The notes under the pieces were generated by a model. That model searched no databases. It was not told where the DNA came from and saw only the letters and a program-made list of their open reading frames with translations. Below, piece by piece: positions 17,080-27,630 of a DNA stretch of 64,000 bases. Numbering within the stretch: the stretch's first letter is position 1; each line of letters starts with the position of its first letter. This DNA comes from CADCWK01 sp964244115. Lineage in GTDB: Bacteria > Chloroflexota > Chloroflexia > Thermomicrobiales > UBA6265. A program made the translations under genes and the position numbers. The stretch spans positions 1 to 64,000 of the forward strand of contig CAXTHM010000009.1 of NCBI GenBank assembly GCA_964244115.1. The letters run 5' to 3'.

Positions 17080-17112
17080 AGCGGGGAAGGCGACGACGCC
17101 CTCCCCGCTTTT
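17080..17112 (+). terminator. Intercistronic terminator/attenuator after the binding-protein gene
   Basis: AGCGGGGAAGGC pairs with GCCCTCCCCGCT around a six-base loop and is followed by TTTT. Upstream, GTCAGCCGG and CCGGCTGAC (about 17034-17062) form a second hairpin. Partial termination here would lower permease expression relative to the binding protein. Confidence 0.65.
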
Positions 17113-17177
17113 CCCGTCACGACCATCCCCCGCCGACCGAGGTTGCGCCGCGCACACCCATCGAAGGAATGCCGCTG

Positions 17178-18185
17178 ATGGCCGCCGAGACCACGTCACC
17201 GCTCCAGACGCCGAGGGGTTCGCGACTCGGGGACCGGCTGATCGCGCCGGTCCTGCTCGCCCCGAGCGTCATCGCCCTGCTGATCTTCGTCTACGGCTTC
17301 ATCGGGACGACGGTCTGGATCTCTCTCTCGAACTGGCGCAGCGCCAAGCCGGACTGGAGTTTCGCCAGCCCCCTGTTCAGCGTCTACGACCGGCTGTTCC
17401 ACACGCCCCGGTTCCAGACCGACCTGCGCAACACGGTCGTCTTCACCATCCTGTTCCTCGTCGCGGCCGTCGGCATCGGCTTGATCTTCGCGCTCCTGCT
17501 GGACCAGAAGTTCCCCGGCAGCGTGTTGTTCCGCAATATCTTCCTGTTCCCCTATGCGCTCTCCTTCATCGTGACCGGCGTCGCCTGGCGCTGGATCTTC
17601 AACCCGGTGACGGGGATCAATCTGCTGTTCGAGAACCTCGGGCTCAACTGGATCCTGAGCAAGATCGGCCTCGGTCCGCTCCACCCGGCCTGGTTGACCA
17701 ATCCCAACGTCTCCGGGGATCTCAGGACCGTGATCCCGGGGCTGGATGGCATCTTCACGCAGATCGGCATCCCGCTGGCGATGCTGCCGGTCGTCATTGC
17801 CGCCGCCTGGCAACTCTCGGGCTTCGCGATGGCGATGTACCTGGCCGGGCTCGGCACGATCTCCGGCGACATCCGTGAGGCGGCCCAGCTCGACGGCGCC
17901 TCGACCTGGCAGATCTACCGCCAGATCATCATCCCCTTGCTCAAGCCGATCACGATCAGCACCCTGATCATCCTCGGCCACGTCTCCCTGAAGATCTTCG
18001 ACCTGATCTACGCCATGTCCGGCTCCGGCCCCGGCTTCGCGACCGACGTCCCCGGCATCTTCGTGATCGAGCAGACCTTCCGGGCCACCCGCTACGACCT
18101 CGGAGCCGCCGCGTCGATCGTGATGCTGCTCCTGGTCGCGATCGTGATCGTGCCCTATCTCGTCCGTTCGATGAGGGACCTGTAA
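17178..18185 (+). CDS. Sugar ABC transporter permease (MalF/UgpA type)
   Basis: About 335 residues with six predicted membrane helices. The cytoplasmic EAA loop reads EAAQLDGASTWQIYRQIIIP, where the ATPase docks. First membrane-spanning partner of a CUT1 importer. ATG 17178 is preferred because GAAGGA lies about eight bases upstream; the ATG at 17169 overlaps that site. Three bases separate it from the second permease. Confidence 0.92.
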   Translation: MAAETTSPLQTPRGSRLGDRLIAPVLLAPSVIALLIFVYGFIGTTVWISLSNWRSAKPDWSFASPLFSVYDRLFHTPRFQTDLRNTVVFTILFLVAAVGIGLIFALLLDQKFPGSVLFRNIFLFPYALSFIVTGVAWRWIFNPVTGINLLFENLGLNWILSKIGLGPLHPAWLTNPNVSGDLRTVIPGLDGIFTQIGIPLAMLPVVIAAAWQLSGFAMAMYLAGLGTISGDIREAAQLDGASTWQIYRQIIIPLLKPITISTLIILGHVSLKIFDLIYAMSGSGPGFATDVPGIFVIEQTFRATRYDLGAAASIVMLLLVAIVIVPYLVRSMRDL

Positions 18186-18187
18186 GC

Positions 18188-19066
18188 ATGGCGACCATCA
18201 CCAATCCCATCGCCGGGACCGCGCTCGACGCGGTCAGCCGCAAGCGCCGGGGCCGCCCGAGCAACATCGCCAAGATGGTCTTCCTGACCGTGATGGCAGT
18301 GTTCTACCTGCTGCCGATCTACGTCGTCCTGATCACGAGCGTCAAGCAGATCGCCGAGGTCGGGACCGCGACGATGTGGGAGCTGCCCACGACGATCTCG
18401 TGGGCGTCCTACCGGCAGGCCTGGGACAGCCTGAGCCCGAACCTGACCCAGAGCATCAAGCTCGTCATTCCGGCGACGATCCTGTCGGCCATCTTCGGGG
18501 CGCTGAACGGCTACATCCTGAGCAAGTGGAAGTTCCGCGGTTCGGACGTCCTCTTCACGGTGATGCTGTTCGGGATGTTCATCCCCTACCAGGCGATCCT
18601 GATCCCGCTGATCCGCTTCCTGCAGCAGGTCGGCCTCTACAACTCGATCGCGGGCCTGATCATCGTCCACGTCGTCTACGGGCTGCCGATCACGACGCTG
18701 ATCTTCCGCAACTTCTTCACGGCGATCCCCGGCGAGCTGATCGAGGCCGCCCGGGTCGATGGGGCCGGGCTGGTCGGCATCTTCATCCGGATCATGCTGC
18801 CGCTCTCGATCCCGGCCTTCGTGGTGGTCGGCATCTTCCAGTTCACCAACATCTGGAACGAGTTCCTCTTCGGCCTGACGATCATCACCAACCCGGCCGA
18901 GCAGCCGATCACCGTCGCCCTGAACAACCTCTCCGGGTCGTTCTCGGTCGACTGGAGCGCCGTCATGGCCGGCTCCGTCCTCGCCGCCCTGCCGACGGCG
19001 CTGATCTACATCCTGCTCGGCCGCTTCTTCATCCGTGGGATGCTCGCCGGCTCCATGAAGGGGTAG
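18188..19066 (+). CDS. Sugar ABC transporter permease (MalG/UgpE type)
   Basis: A 292-residue protein with six predicted membrane helices and the EAA loop EAARVDGAGLVGIFIRIMLP. Second half of the transmembrane channel. GAGGGA precedes the ATG. The operon ends with a strong terminator and lacks an ATPase gene, so a shared MsmX/UgpC-like ATPase encoded elsewhere is probably used. Confidence 0.92.
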   Translation: MATITNPIAGTALDAVSRKRRGRPSNIAKMVFLTVMAVFYLLPIYVVLITSVKQIAEVGTATMWELPTTISWASYRQAWDSLSPNLTQSIKLVIPATILSAIFGALNGYILSKWKFRGSDVLFTVMLFGMFIPYQAILIPLIRFLQQVGLYNSIAGLIIVHVVYGLPITTLIFRNFFTAIPGELIEAARVDGAGLVGIFIRIMLPLSIPAFVVVGIFQFTNIWNEFLFGLTIITNPAEQPITVALNNLSGSFSVDWSAVMAGSVLAALPTALIYILLGRFFIRGMLAGSMKG

Positions 19067-19092
19067 CCGCCGGACGCTCCGATCGGACGCAG

Positions 19093-19124
19093 GACGACCG
19101 CCGGGAAGGATCCCGGCGGTCGTC
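19093..19124. terminator. Bidirectional terminator after the ABC transporter operon
   Basis: GACGACCGCCGGGA pairs perfectly with TCCCGGCGGTCGTC around a four-base loop, followed by GCGTTT. It separates convergent genes. Confidence 0.85.
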
Positions 19125-19156
19125 GCGTTTGCGATGGCTCCCGGATCAGACCGTCG

Positions 19157-19789
19157 TCAGACCGCTGGCAGCCAGGCCCGCTCGACGCCGAGCGTCGTCG
19201 GGTCGCCGTGGCCGTTGTAGACCGTAACGCCATCGGGCAGCGCCGCGAGTTTGCGGAGCGACCTGTCCATCGCGTCGGCGTCCGCGCCGGGCACATCGAG
19301 CGTCCCGTGGCCACCGGGGAAGATGACGTCCCCGCTGAGGAGGACCGCCTCCTCCGGCTGATAGAGGGCGATGTGGGCCGGCTCGTGTCCCGGCGTGAAC
19401 AGGACCTCGAAGCGGGTCCGACCAAGGAAGACCAGGTCGCCCTCGTCGATCGCCTGGTCCGGCAGCAGGCTGGCCGGTCCGAAATCGACGCCCTCGACGG
19501 GAAAGAGCGAGGTCCTCGCATTGGTCAGTCGCGGGCGGGCTCCGGGATGGGCTGCGATCGGGACGCCGGTCAGTTCCCGCAGCACATTGGCATCGGCGAA
19601 GTGGTCCCAGTGCGGATGCGTGATCACGATCCGGGTGAGCGTCAGGCCGTACATGCGCAAGGCACCGGCGATGGTCGTCGCCGTGCCGGGCGGCACATCG
19701 ACGACCATCGCCTGGCCCTCCTCATCACTGACGAGGAAGCTGTTGGTCGCGAGCGGCCCACCCGTGAAGGTCCTGATTCGCAGCGTCAT
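19157..19789 (-). CDS. Metallo-beta-lactamase-fold hydrolase (glyoxalase II-like)
   Basis: A 210-residue MBL-fold protein with the metal motif THPHWDHFAD and later His/Asp ligands in FTPGHEPAHI and LLSGDVIF. It lies about 50 bases downstream of a mycothiol-type alcohol dehydrogenase on the same strand. From memory, the same pair occurs in actinobacteria next to the S-(hydroxymethyl)mycothiol dehydrogenase/nitrosomycothiol reductase gene, where the hydrolase may release formate from the thioester. ATG 19789 follows GGGGGGAG. Confidence 0.85.
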   Translation of the reverse strand: MTLRIRTFTGGPLATNSFLVSDEEGQAMVVDVPPGTATTIAGALRMYGLTLTRIVITHPHWDHFADANVLRELTGVPIAAHPGARPRLTNARTSLFPVEGVDFGPASLLPDQAIDEGDLVFLGRTRFEVLFTPGHEPAHIALYQPEEAVLLSGDVIFPGGHGTLDVPGADADAMDRSLRKLAALPDGVTVYNGHGDPTTLGVERAWLPAV

Positions 19790-19841
19790 CGATCTCCCCC
19801 CACCGCCTCGATGCTCGTGCACCGGTCGAGCCGTCGTAGCC

Positions 19842-20939
19842 CTACGCCATCACGATGACGCTGCGCAGCGTCTCGCCGCGCTCCATGGCGTGGAAGGCCT
19901 CTTCGGTCTCGTCGAGCGTGATCGTCCGGGTCACCATCCGGTCGAGATCGAGCTTGCCCTGCGCGTACCAGTCTGCCAGGATCGGGAAGTCCCGCGTCGG
20001 CAGGCAGTCGCCATACCAGGAGATGCTGAGCTTTCCGCCCCGGTCGAAGAACTGGGCGACCGGGAGGTTCAGCATCGCCTCCCTGTTCGCGACCCCGACC
20101 ACGACGCAGCGGCCCGCCAGATCCCGCGACCAGAGCGCCGTCTCGATCGTCCGGGGCGAACCGACGGCCTCGATCGCGACGTTGACACCGAACCCGCCGG
20201 TGATCGCCTTGATCGCCTCGACCGCGTCGCCATCGTTCGGGTTGACGGTGTGCGTGGCCCCGAACTCCCTCGCCCACTCCAGCTTCCGTGCGTCGAGGTC
20301 GACCGCGATGATCGTCGTCGCGCCGGCGATCTTCGCGCCCATGATGGCGGAGTCCCCGACGCCCCCGCAGCCGATCACCGCGACCGACTCGCCCGGCCGG
20401 ACGCCGCCGGCGTACAGCGCCGCGCCGATGCCGGTCATGACGCCGCAGCCGATCAGGCTCATCTGGGCCGGTGGCAGCTCGTCGCTGACCGGGATGCACT
20501 GGTGCGAGTGGACGACCGTGTGCGTGCAGAACGTGCCGATCCCGAGGACCGGGGTGAGCTGGATGCCGTCGTGGGTCCGCATCCGGGGCTGCGCGTTGAG
20601 CGAATTGGCGCAGAACGCGAGGTCGCCCCGCAGGCAGAACCGGCACTCGCCGCACGGCGCCCGCCAGGCGAGGATGACGAAGTCGCCCTCCTTGACATTG
20701 GTGACGCCCTCGCCGAGTCGCTCGATGATGCCGCTGCCCTCGTGGCCGAGCAGCCACGGGAACGGCTCGGTGCCGAAGAGGCCGTTCTTCGCGGACAGAT
20801 CGGTGTGGCAGACGCCACTGGCGAGGATCCGGACCAGGACCTCGTTCGGCCCCGGCGGGTCGATCAGGAACTCCTCGACGACGCCCGGCTGGCCGGGTTC
20901 CCGGGAGATGACGCCGCGCGCCGTGATGGTCTCAGCCAT
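19842..20939 (-). CDS. Zinc alcohol dehydrogenase, S-(hydroxymethyl)mycothiol/formaldehyde dehydrogenase type
   Basis: A 365-residue medium-chain dehydrogenase. Catalytic zinc ligands are in SGVCHTDL and LLGHEGSG; structural-zinc cysteines in CGECRFCLRGDLAFC; the NAD-binding motif is VIGCGGVGDSAIMGAKIAG. The closest family I recall is class III-like mycothiol-dependent formaldehyde dehydrogenase. Paired with an MBL hydrolase, it suggests thiol-dependent formaldehyde or S-nitrosothiol detoxification. Whether the cofactor is mycothiol in this organism is inference; an MshA-like gene lies at 35.4 kb. Confidence 0.8.
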   Translation of the reverse strand: MAETITARGVISREPGQPGVVEEFLIDPPGPNEVLVRILASGVCHTDLSAKNGLFGTEPFPWLLGHEGSGIIERLGEGVTNVKEGDFVILAWRAPCGECRFCLRGDLAFCANSLNAQPRMRTHDGIQLTPVLGIGTFCTHTVVHSHQCIPVSDELPPAQMSLIGCGVMTGIGAALYAGGVRPGESVAVIGCGGVGDSAIMGAKIAGATTIIAVDLDARKLEWAREFGATHTVNPNDGDAVEAIKAITGGFGVNVAIEAVGSPRTIETALWSRDLAGRCVVVGVANREAMLNLPVAQFFDRGGKLSISWYGDCLPTRDFPILADWYAQGKLDLDRMVTRTITLDETEEAFHAMERGETLRSVIVMA

Positions 20940-21114
20940 GTCTTCGTCCTGTCCCCGCTTGCGGGCATGAGCCGGTCAGACCTGACCGGAGCGATGAGGT
21001 GGATCGACCTCGATCACGTCGACGTTTCCGCAGGCATCGTACCGGGCAGACCGGGGATAGGGAAGTCAGCTTCGGCAGTGTCACCGATGGCGACCAGCCG
21101 GGACGGGGCGATCG

Positions 21115-22095
21115 TCAATCGATCGCGGCCGTGTCGATCGGCGTCAGGAGCGGCCGGCCGGCGAGGAATGCCCGGATGTTCTCCATGAGCAGGCCGGTCA
21201 TGATCCGCACCGGCTCCGGCCCCCGACCGGCCATGTGCGGCGTCAGGACGACGTCATCCAGGGCCAGCAGATCCTCCGGGATGGCTGGCTCCCCTTCCAC
21301 CACGTCGAGCGCGGCACCGAGGATCGTCCCGGCCCGGAGCGCCGTGATCAGCGCTGCGGTGTCGACGATGCTCCCTCGCCCGATGTTGACGAGGAAGCCG
21401 TCCGGGCCGAGCGCCCCGAGCACCTCCGCGTCGACCAGGTGCCGGGTAGCGGCGCCACCCGGCGCGGCGACGACGAGGAAGTCCGACCACTCCGCCAGTT
21501 CCGTCAACGAGTCGACGAACCGGAACGGGCTCTCAGGTTTCGGCTGGCGGCCGAAGTAGGCCACCGGCATCTCGAAGCCGAAGTGAGCCCGGTTGGCGAT
21601 CTTGGTCCCGATGCTCCCCAGCCCGACGATGCCGAGGCGCTTGCCGAAGACACCGCGCCGCCGGGGCAGGAACGGGTAGCCGGCCCCACCCGCCGCGAAC
21701 AGGGGCCAGTCACCCGCCCGCACCATCGCATCCGCCGGCACGATCCCACCGGCGATGGCAAGCATCAGCCCCAGCGTGTGATCGGCGACGGCGTGGTCAT
21801 TGGTTCCCCGGCCATTCGATACGACGACTCCGCGGGACCCCGCGGCTGCGAGGTCGATCCCCTCGAACCCGACGCCGATGGCGCAGATCAGCTCAACGTG
21901 AGGCAGTGCCGCCAGCTCAGGGGCCTTGAGACCACCCTCACCGTTGGTGATGACGATCCGCGCCGCCGTCCCCTGCTCGATGATCGCCGCCCGGCTCCCG
22001 ACATCGTCCAGGCAGATGAGCAGGTGCCCGTCGCCTTCGAGCGCGGCCCGAACGACCGCGGGGAGATGGATGAAGACCGCGATCGTCACACCCAT
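21115..22095 (-). CDS. D-2-hydroxyacid dehydrogenase (NAD-dependent)
   Basis: About 326 residues. Substrate-domain elements include GVGFEGIDLAAAGSRGV; the Rossmann motif is GIVGLGSIGTKIA; catalytic residues fall in NIGRGSIVD, DVVEGEPAIPE and VLTPHMAGRG (His). The family reduces 2-ketoacids such as glyoxylate, hydroxypyruvate or phenylpyruvate; the substrate is not evident. ATG 22095 has CCGGAG about seven bases upstream. It stands behind the alcohol dehydrogenase gene on the same strand but about 175 bases away. Confidence 0.88.
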   Translation of the reverse strand: MGVTIAVFIHLPAVVRAALEGDGHLLICLDDVGSRAAIIEQGTAARIVITNGEGGLKAPELAALPHVELICAIGVGFEGIDLAAAGSRGVVVSNGRGTNDHAVADHTLGLMLAIAGGIVPADAMVRAGDWPLFAAGGAGYPFLPRRRGVFGKRLGIVGLGSIGTKIANRAHFGFEMPVAYFGRQPKPESPFRFVDSLTELAEWSDFLVVAAPGGAATRHLVDAEVLGALGPDGFLVNIGRGSIVDTAALITALRAGTILGAALDVVEGEPAIPEDLLALDDVVLTPHMAGRGPEPVRIMTGLLMENIRAFLAGRPLLTPIDTAAID

Positions 22096-22828
22096 GGGTT
22101 CGCTCCGGTGGAGAACGGGAGTCGTCGGAACGCTCCAGCCTCGATGTCTGCCTCGCTCTCGCCGTGGCCGCACGGATCGTGACTGGTCGGTGACGAAAGC
22201 GCAACGGGCAGTATCTCTGATCACGAGCGATGACTGGACGATCTCGATGCCCGTCGAAACGCGAAGCACAACGATACCGCCGTCCCGTTTCTAGGGCGGC
22301 AGGGCTCGCGTGGCCGACACGCGCTAGTCGTAGTGGCGGTCCGGAATGCTGGCCGGGCGGCGGCGCTCGCGTGGCCAATACGGAGCAGCATGGGTCAGCG
22401 GGCGAATTGGCTGCGATCATGCCGATGCCGCCGCGACGCAGCGCTGATGGATCGGCGGCTAATCGTGTCGAGCTGGGACGATGCCGGAAGCACCGGTTGG
22501 GACGGCAAGCATCGCGATCGACGCGATCAGGCTCATGGTCAGGCCGGGAAGCGCCGTCTTGCGGCACCCGTCACCGGTTGTGAGCCGAAGACGATCATCG
22601 ATCCGGTTCGCAAATGACGACGGCCACGGCGGCCGGGACAGCCGGTGATCGAGATGTCGCATTCCGCCGTCGGGCTCACATCCTCCCGATGGTGGTACGG
22701 CTCGGCCCACCGGCCGGATCCGAGACATCGGTGAGATGTATGAAACGATCTCGAACCCTCGGAGCCATCGATGCGGGTCGAAAACGCGGAACGCCAAGCT
22801 TGGATGCCCGGCGTTGTCTCGATGCGGA
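22096..22828. other. Intergenic region without a recognisable gene
   Basis: About 730 bases upstream of the hydroxyacid dehydrogenase. No frame has the codon pattern or a ribosome-binding site of a real gene. An imperfect direct repeat is present: GGGCGGCAGGGCTCGCGTGG near 22294 and GGGCGGCGGCGCTCGCGTGG near 22355. Confidence 0.45.
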
Positions 22829-22904
22829 TGGAGCGGGTGATCGGATTCGAACCGACGACATTCTGCTTGGGAAGCAGACACTCTGCCAACTGAGTTACAC
22901 CCGC
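22829..22904 (-). tRNA. tRNA-Gly (anticodon CCC)
   Basis: On the minus strand acceptor GCGGGTG pairs with CACCCGC, anticodon stem TCTGC/GCAGA encloses TTCCCAA, and CCA is encoded. It reads GGG. Confidence 0.93.
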
Positions 22905-23057
22905 GTTGGAGAAGAGTGTATCACAGGATTCCGTCCCGTCCAGCGTACTCAGAAACCGGCCAGGCGTTACGATCGGCTCGGTGCGAATCCCGAATCGGGC
23001 GCGGCTCCGACCATCGGTGGACCAGCCCACCAGGTCGCTGGATCGATCAGCGAGTGT

Positions 23058-23086
23058 TTGACGGCGCCAGCGCCCGCCGCTATACT
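23058..23086 (+). promoter_or_regulatory. Promoter of the tRNA-Ala pair
   Basis: TTGACG at 23058-23063 and TATACT at 23081-23086 are 17 bases apart. Transcription would start a few bases before the first tRNA-Ala. Confidence 0.8.
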
Positions 23087-23098
23087 CCGCCTGTTCCC

Positions 23099-23171
<73 letters not shown>

Positions 23172-23216
23172 CCCCTTCCCGGAACCATCAATCGAATCTC
23201 GATGCGCGCCAGCACC

Positions 23217-23292
23217 GGGGGCTTAGCTCAGCTGGTAGAGCGCAGCGTTTGCAACGCTGATGTCAGGAGTTCGAGTCTCCTAGCCTCCACCA
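23217..23292 (+). tRNA. tRNA-Ala (anticodon TGC)
   Basis: Acceptor GGGGGCT with AGCCTCC, anticodon stem AGCGT/ACGCT region around TTTGCAA giving TGC, and an encoded CCA end. It lies 45 bases after the first tRNA-Ala. Confidence 0.93.
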
Positions 23293-23322
23293 TCCGACGG
23301 ACGCGCGGGCGAGATCTCGACA

Positions 23323-23362
23323 AGCAGCGCGGCCGGACGATCTCTCGCCCGGCCGCGCTGCT
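23323..23362. terminator. Bidirectional terminator between tRNA-Ala and ftsH
   Basis: AGCAGCGCGGCCGG pairs perfectly with CCGGCCGCGCTGCT around a 12-base loop between convergent genes. Confidence 0.75.
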
Positions 23363-23377
23363 CGTTCCCATCAGACG

Positions 23378-25363
<1,986 letters not shown>

Positions 25364-25401
25364 CCATTCCTCCGCTAACTACCCCCGGCGACCTGGCGTG
25401 C

Positions 25402-25437
25402 GAACCGGTGTTCTGGGCTGGGGCGTCACGAAGTATA
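25402..25437 (-). promoter_or_regulatory. ftsH promoter with a GAAC-N4-GTTC palindrome in the leader
   Basis: TATACT on the minus strand occupies 25437-25432. GAACCGGTGTTC at 25402-25413 matches the GAAC-N4-GTTC core of the LexA box and lies just downstream of the expected transcription start, 38 bases before the ftsH ATG. The centre deviates from the RNRY consensus, and about one such palindrome could occur by chance in a window of this size. Confidence 0.4.
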
Positions 25438-25574
25438 CGACGGGCCGACGTGCCATAACGACCGCGCATTGTCAACTGATCGTGACACTCTCGGGTGCCC
25501 GATCCCGGACTCGACGGGCGACCCGCTGCTCCGGTCGGTCAGGTGGCCGGCGCCCCCATCGGCGAGTGCCGGGG

Positions 25575-26204
25575 CTACTCCTCGCGGTGGATCGACGTCG
25601 GTTCGTCGAATACGCCGGGGTTCAGGATGGCAACGTACGGCAGGTTTCGGTAGTGCCCGGCGTAGTCGAGCCCGTAGCCGACGACGAACTCGTCCGGGAT
25701 GTCGAACCCGACTAGGTCGACCGGGACCTCGACGGCGTCGGGCTTGGGGTGCTTGCGTAGGAGGGCCACGACCTTGATGTCAGCCGGCGCCCGGCGCTCC
25801 AGGAGGTCGAGCAGGTACTGGAGCGTCAGCCCGGTGTCGATGATGTCCTCGACGACGACGATCCGACGGCCCGAGATCTCATGGTTGAGGTCCTTCAGGA
25901 TGCGGACGACGCCGGAGCTCCGGGTGGCGGCGCCGTAGCTGGAGACCGCCATGAACTCGATCTCCAGCGGCACGGTCATCGCCCGCATCAGATCGGTCAG
26001 GAAGGTGACCGCTCCGGTCAGGACGCCGACCAGCAGCGGGACGTCGCCGTGGCCGGGGACGGGATGGTGGCCCGCCGCCGGGCGGTACCACTCGTCCAGT
26101 TCGGCGGCCAGTTCGGCGATCCGGCGCTGGATGGTCGCCTCGTCCAGCATGATGCTGGCGACGCCATGGGCTCGGGACTGGTCGTTGGCTGACGATTCCG
26201 GCAT
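25575..26204 (-). CDS. hpt: Hypoxanthine phosphoribosyltransferase
   Basis: Salvages hypoxanthine and guanine with PRPP. The 209-residue protein carries the PRPP loop VVVEDIIDTGLTL and the flexible-loop region AVSSYGAATRSSG. Usual family length is about 180; about 25 extra residues are at the N terminus. ATG 26204 follows GGAGAG by eight bases. It sits between tilS and ftsH on the same strand. Confidence 0.93.
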   Translation of the reverse strand: MPESSANDQSRAHGVASIMLDEATIQRRIAELAAELDEWYRPAAGHHPVPGHGDVPLLVGVLTGAVTFLTDLMRAMTVPLEIEFMAVSSYGAATRSSGVVRILKDLNHEISGRRIVVVEDIIDTGLTLQYLLDLLERRAPADIKVVALLRKHPKPDAVEVPVDLVGFDIPDEFVVGYGLDYAGHYRNLPYVAILNPGVFDEPTSIHREE

Positions 26205-26256
26205 CGGGCAGGCTCTCCGCGAGGGTCGCAAACGGACCGCGATTGAGGGTCGCAGT

Positions 26257-27345
26257 CTACCGGTTCCGCGGGAAGTCGCTCGTGCCCGATGACCGGACCG
26301 TCAGCAGATCACCATCCCCGCTCACGGTGAAGCCCGCACCGACCTCGATCGACCAGCGGCTGTCATCACCACCGGCCAGCTCCCGGAGCGCCTCGACCCG
26401 TTCCAGCGAGAGTTCCAGGCCTGGGGCGTTGGCGAGCAGCCAGCCCCGCAGGACGCGCCGGGCGATGGCGACGGGCTGGACGGCCAACACGGACCGCGAG
26501 AGTCGCCGGGCGGGATCGGTCGCCGCGATCAGGGCCGTACCCGCGATGACGTCGAGCAGATCGCTCTCCTCGGCGGCGATCCGGGCGAACCGGTTCAGCG
26601 CCTCGACGGAGCCGGGAACGATCCGTTCGGCCTCGGGGAGCAGGTGGTGCCGGACCGCGTTGCGCCGGTACCGATCGGAGCGGTTCGTCGGGTCCTCGAC
26701 GGGGCGGAGATCGGGGCGACGGGTCGCGAGGTAGTCCCCGATCTCGCTCCGGCGCGTGTCGAGGAGCGGCCGAACGACCGTCAGGCGCGTCGGAGGACGG
26801 ATCGGCGATGAGTCCCACCAGGGAACCATGAGGCTCGTGACGGCGCGCATCCCGCCGGCACCGGCCCCCCCACTTCCCCGAAGGAGGTGCAACAGCACAG
26901 TCTCGGCCTGGTCGTCGGCATGGTGACCGGTGACGAGGCTACCGCCGACCGCCCCCACGAATGTCGCCCCAGCCCGGTAACGTTCGCGACGCGCGGCCTC
27001 CTCGATCCCGACGCCGGGATGGCGGCCAGCAAGCCCAGGTTCGAGACGCTCGACATGGAGCGGGACGCCGAGGTCCGCGGCCAGTTCCTCGGCCCGAGCC
27101 GCGTCGAGGCCGGAATCGGGACGGAGGCGATGATCGACGTGGATGGCGAGGAGGTCACGGTCGAGCAGCGACCGGATCTGGCCGAGGATCAGCAGCAGGG
27201 CCAGCGAGTCCGGACCCCCGGAGAAACCGACGACGAGCGGACCGGCGGGCAGGGAAGGCCCGACCTGACGGAGCCCGGCGAGTGTCCTCTGCTCGAGCCC
27301 GTGGTTACCGCGGCCGGAAACGACCGAGCGGTCGCGACGGGTCAT
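26257..27345 (-). CDS. tilS: tRNA(Ile)-lysidine synthetase
   Basis: TilS modifies C34 of the CAT-anticodon tRNA-Ile2 to lysidine so that it reads ATA. The ATP PP-loop SGGPDSLAL occurs near residue 42, with GHHADDQAETVLLHLLRGSG and the later NRSDRYRRNAVRHHLLP. 362 residues. It precedes hpt and ftsH. A tRNA with CAT anticodon lies immediately upstream on the same strand, a suggestive coincidence. Confidence 0.93.
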   Translation of the reverse strand: MTRRDRSVVSGRGNHGLEQRTLAGLRQVGPSLPAGPLVVGFSGGPDSLALLLILGQIRSLLDRDLLAIHVDHRLRPDSGLDAARAEELAADLGVPLHVERLEPGLAGRHPGVGIEEAARRERYRAGATFVGAVGGSLVTGHHADDQAETVLLHLLRGSGGAGAGGMRAVTSLMVPWWDSSPIRPPTRLTVVRPLLDTRRSEIGDYLATRRPDLRPVEDPTNRSDRYRRNAVRHHLLPEAERIVPGSVEALNRFARIAAEESDLLDVIAGTALIAATDPARRLSRSVLAVQPVAIARRVLRGWLLANAPGLELSLERVEALRELAGGDDSRWSIEVGAGFTVSGDGDLLTVRSSGTSDFPRNR

Positions 27346-27397
27346 GGCGGTCGACCTGCTGTCTGGGGAAGGGTGGATCGGGCAACCATTTTGGGGG

Positions 27398-27469
27398 TGC
27401 CGACGGGTGGAATCGAACCACCGGCCAAGGGCTTATGAGTCCCTTGCTCTGCCGCTGAGCTACGTCGGC
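27398..27469 (-). tRNA. tRNA with CAT anticodon (elongator Met or Ile2)
   Basis: On the minus strand acceptor GCCGACG pairs with CGTCGGC, so it is not initiator-type (position 1-72 is paired). Anticodon stem AGGGA/GCCCT has an A-G mismatch next to the loop CTCATAA. CCA is not encoded (CCC follows A73). The CAT anticodon fits Met; Ile2 cannot be excluded, and tilS lies directly downstream. Confidence 0.88.
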
Positions 27470-27630
27470 GCGTGGCGGTCGACGACCGCGACCACGGCCG
27501 GAAAGGGTACGGGACGTCTACCGGATCGTCAAGGTCAGCCGTGGGCTGGCTCCCCACCGATCGAATCGGTCCGGCGGCGACGTGATGCTAGACTCCATGG
27601 GTGAGAACAGCCGTCTTTGGAGGCAACCCC

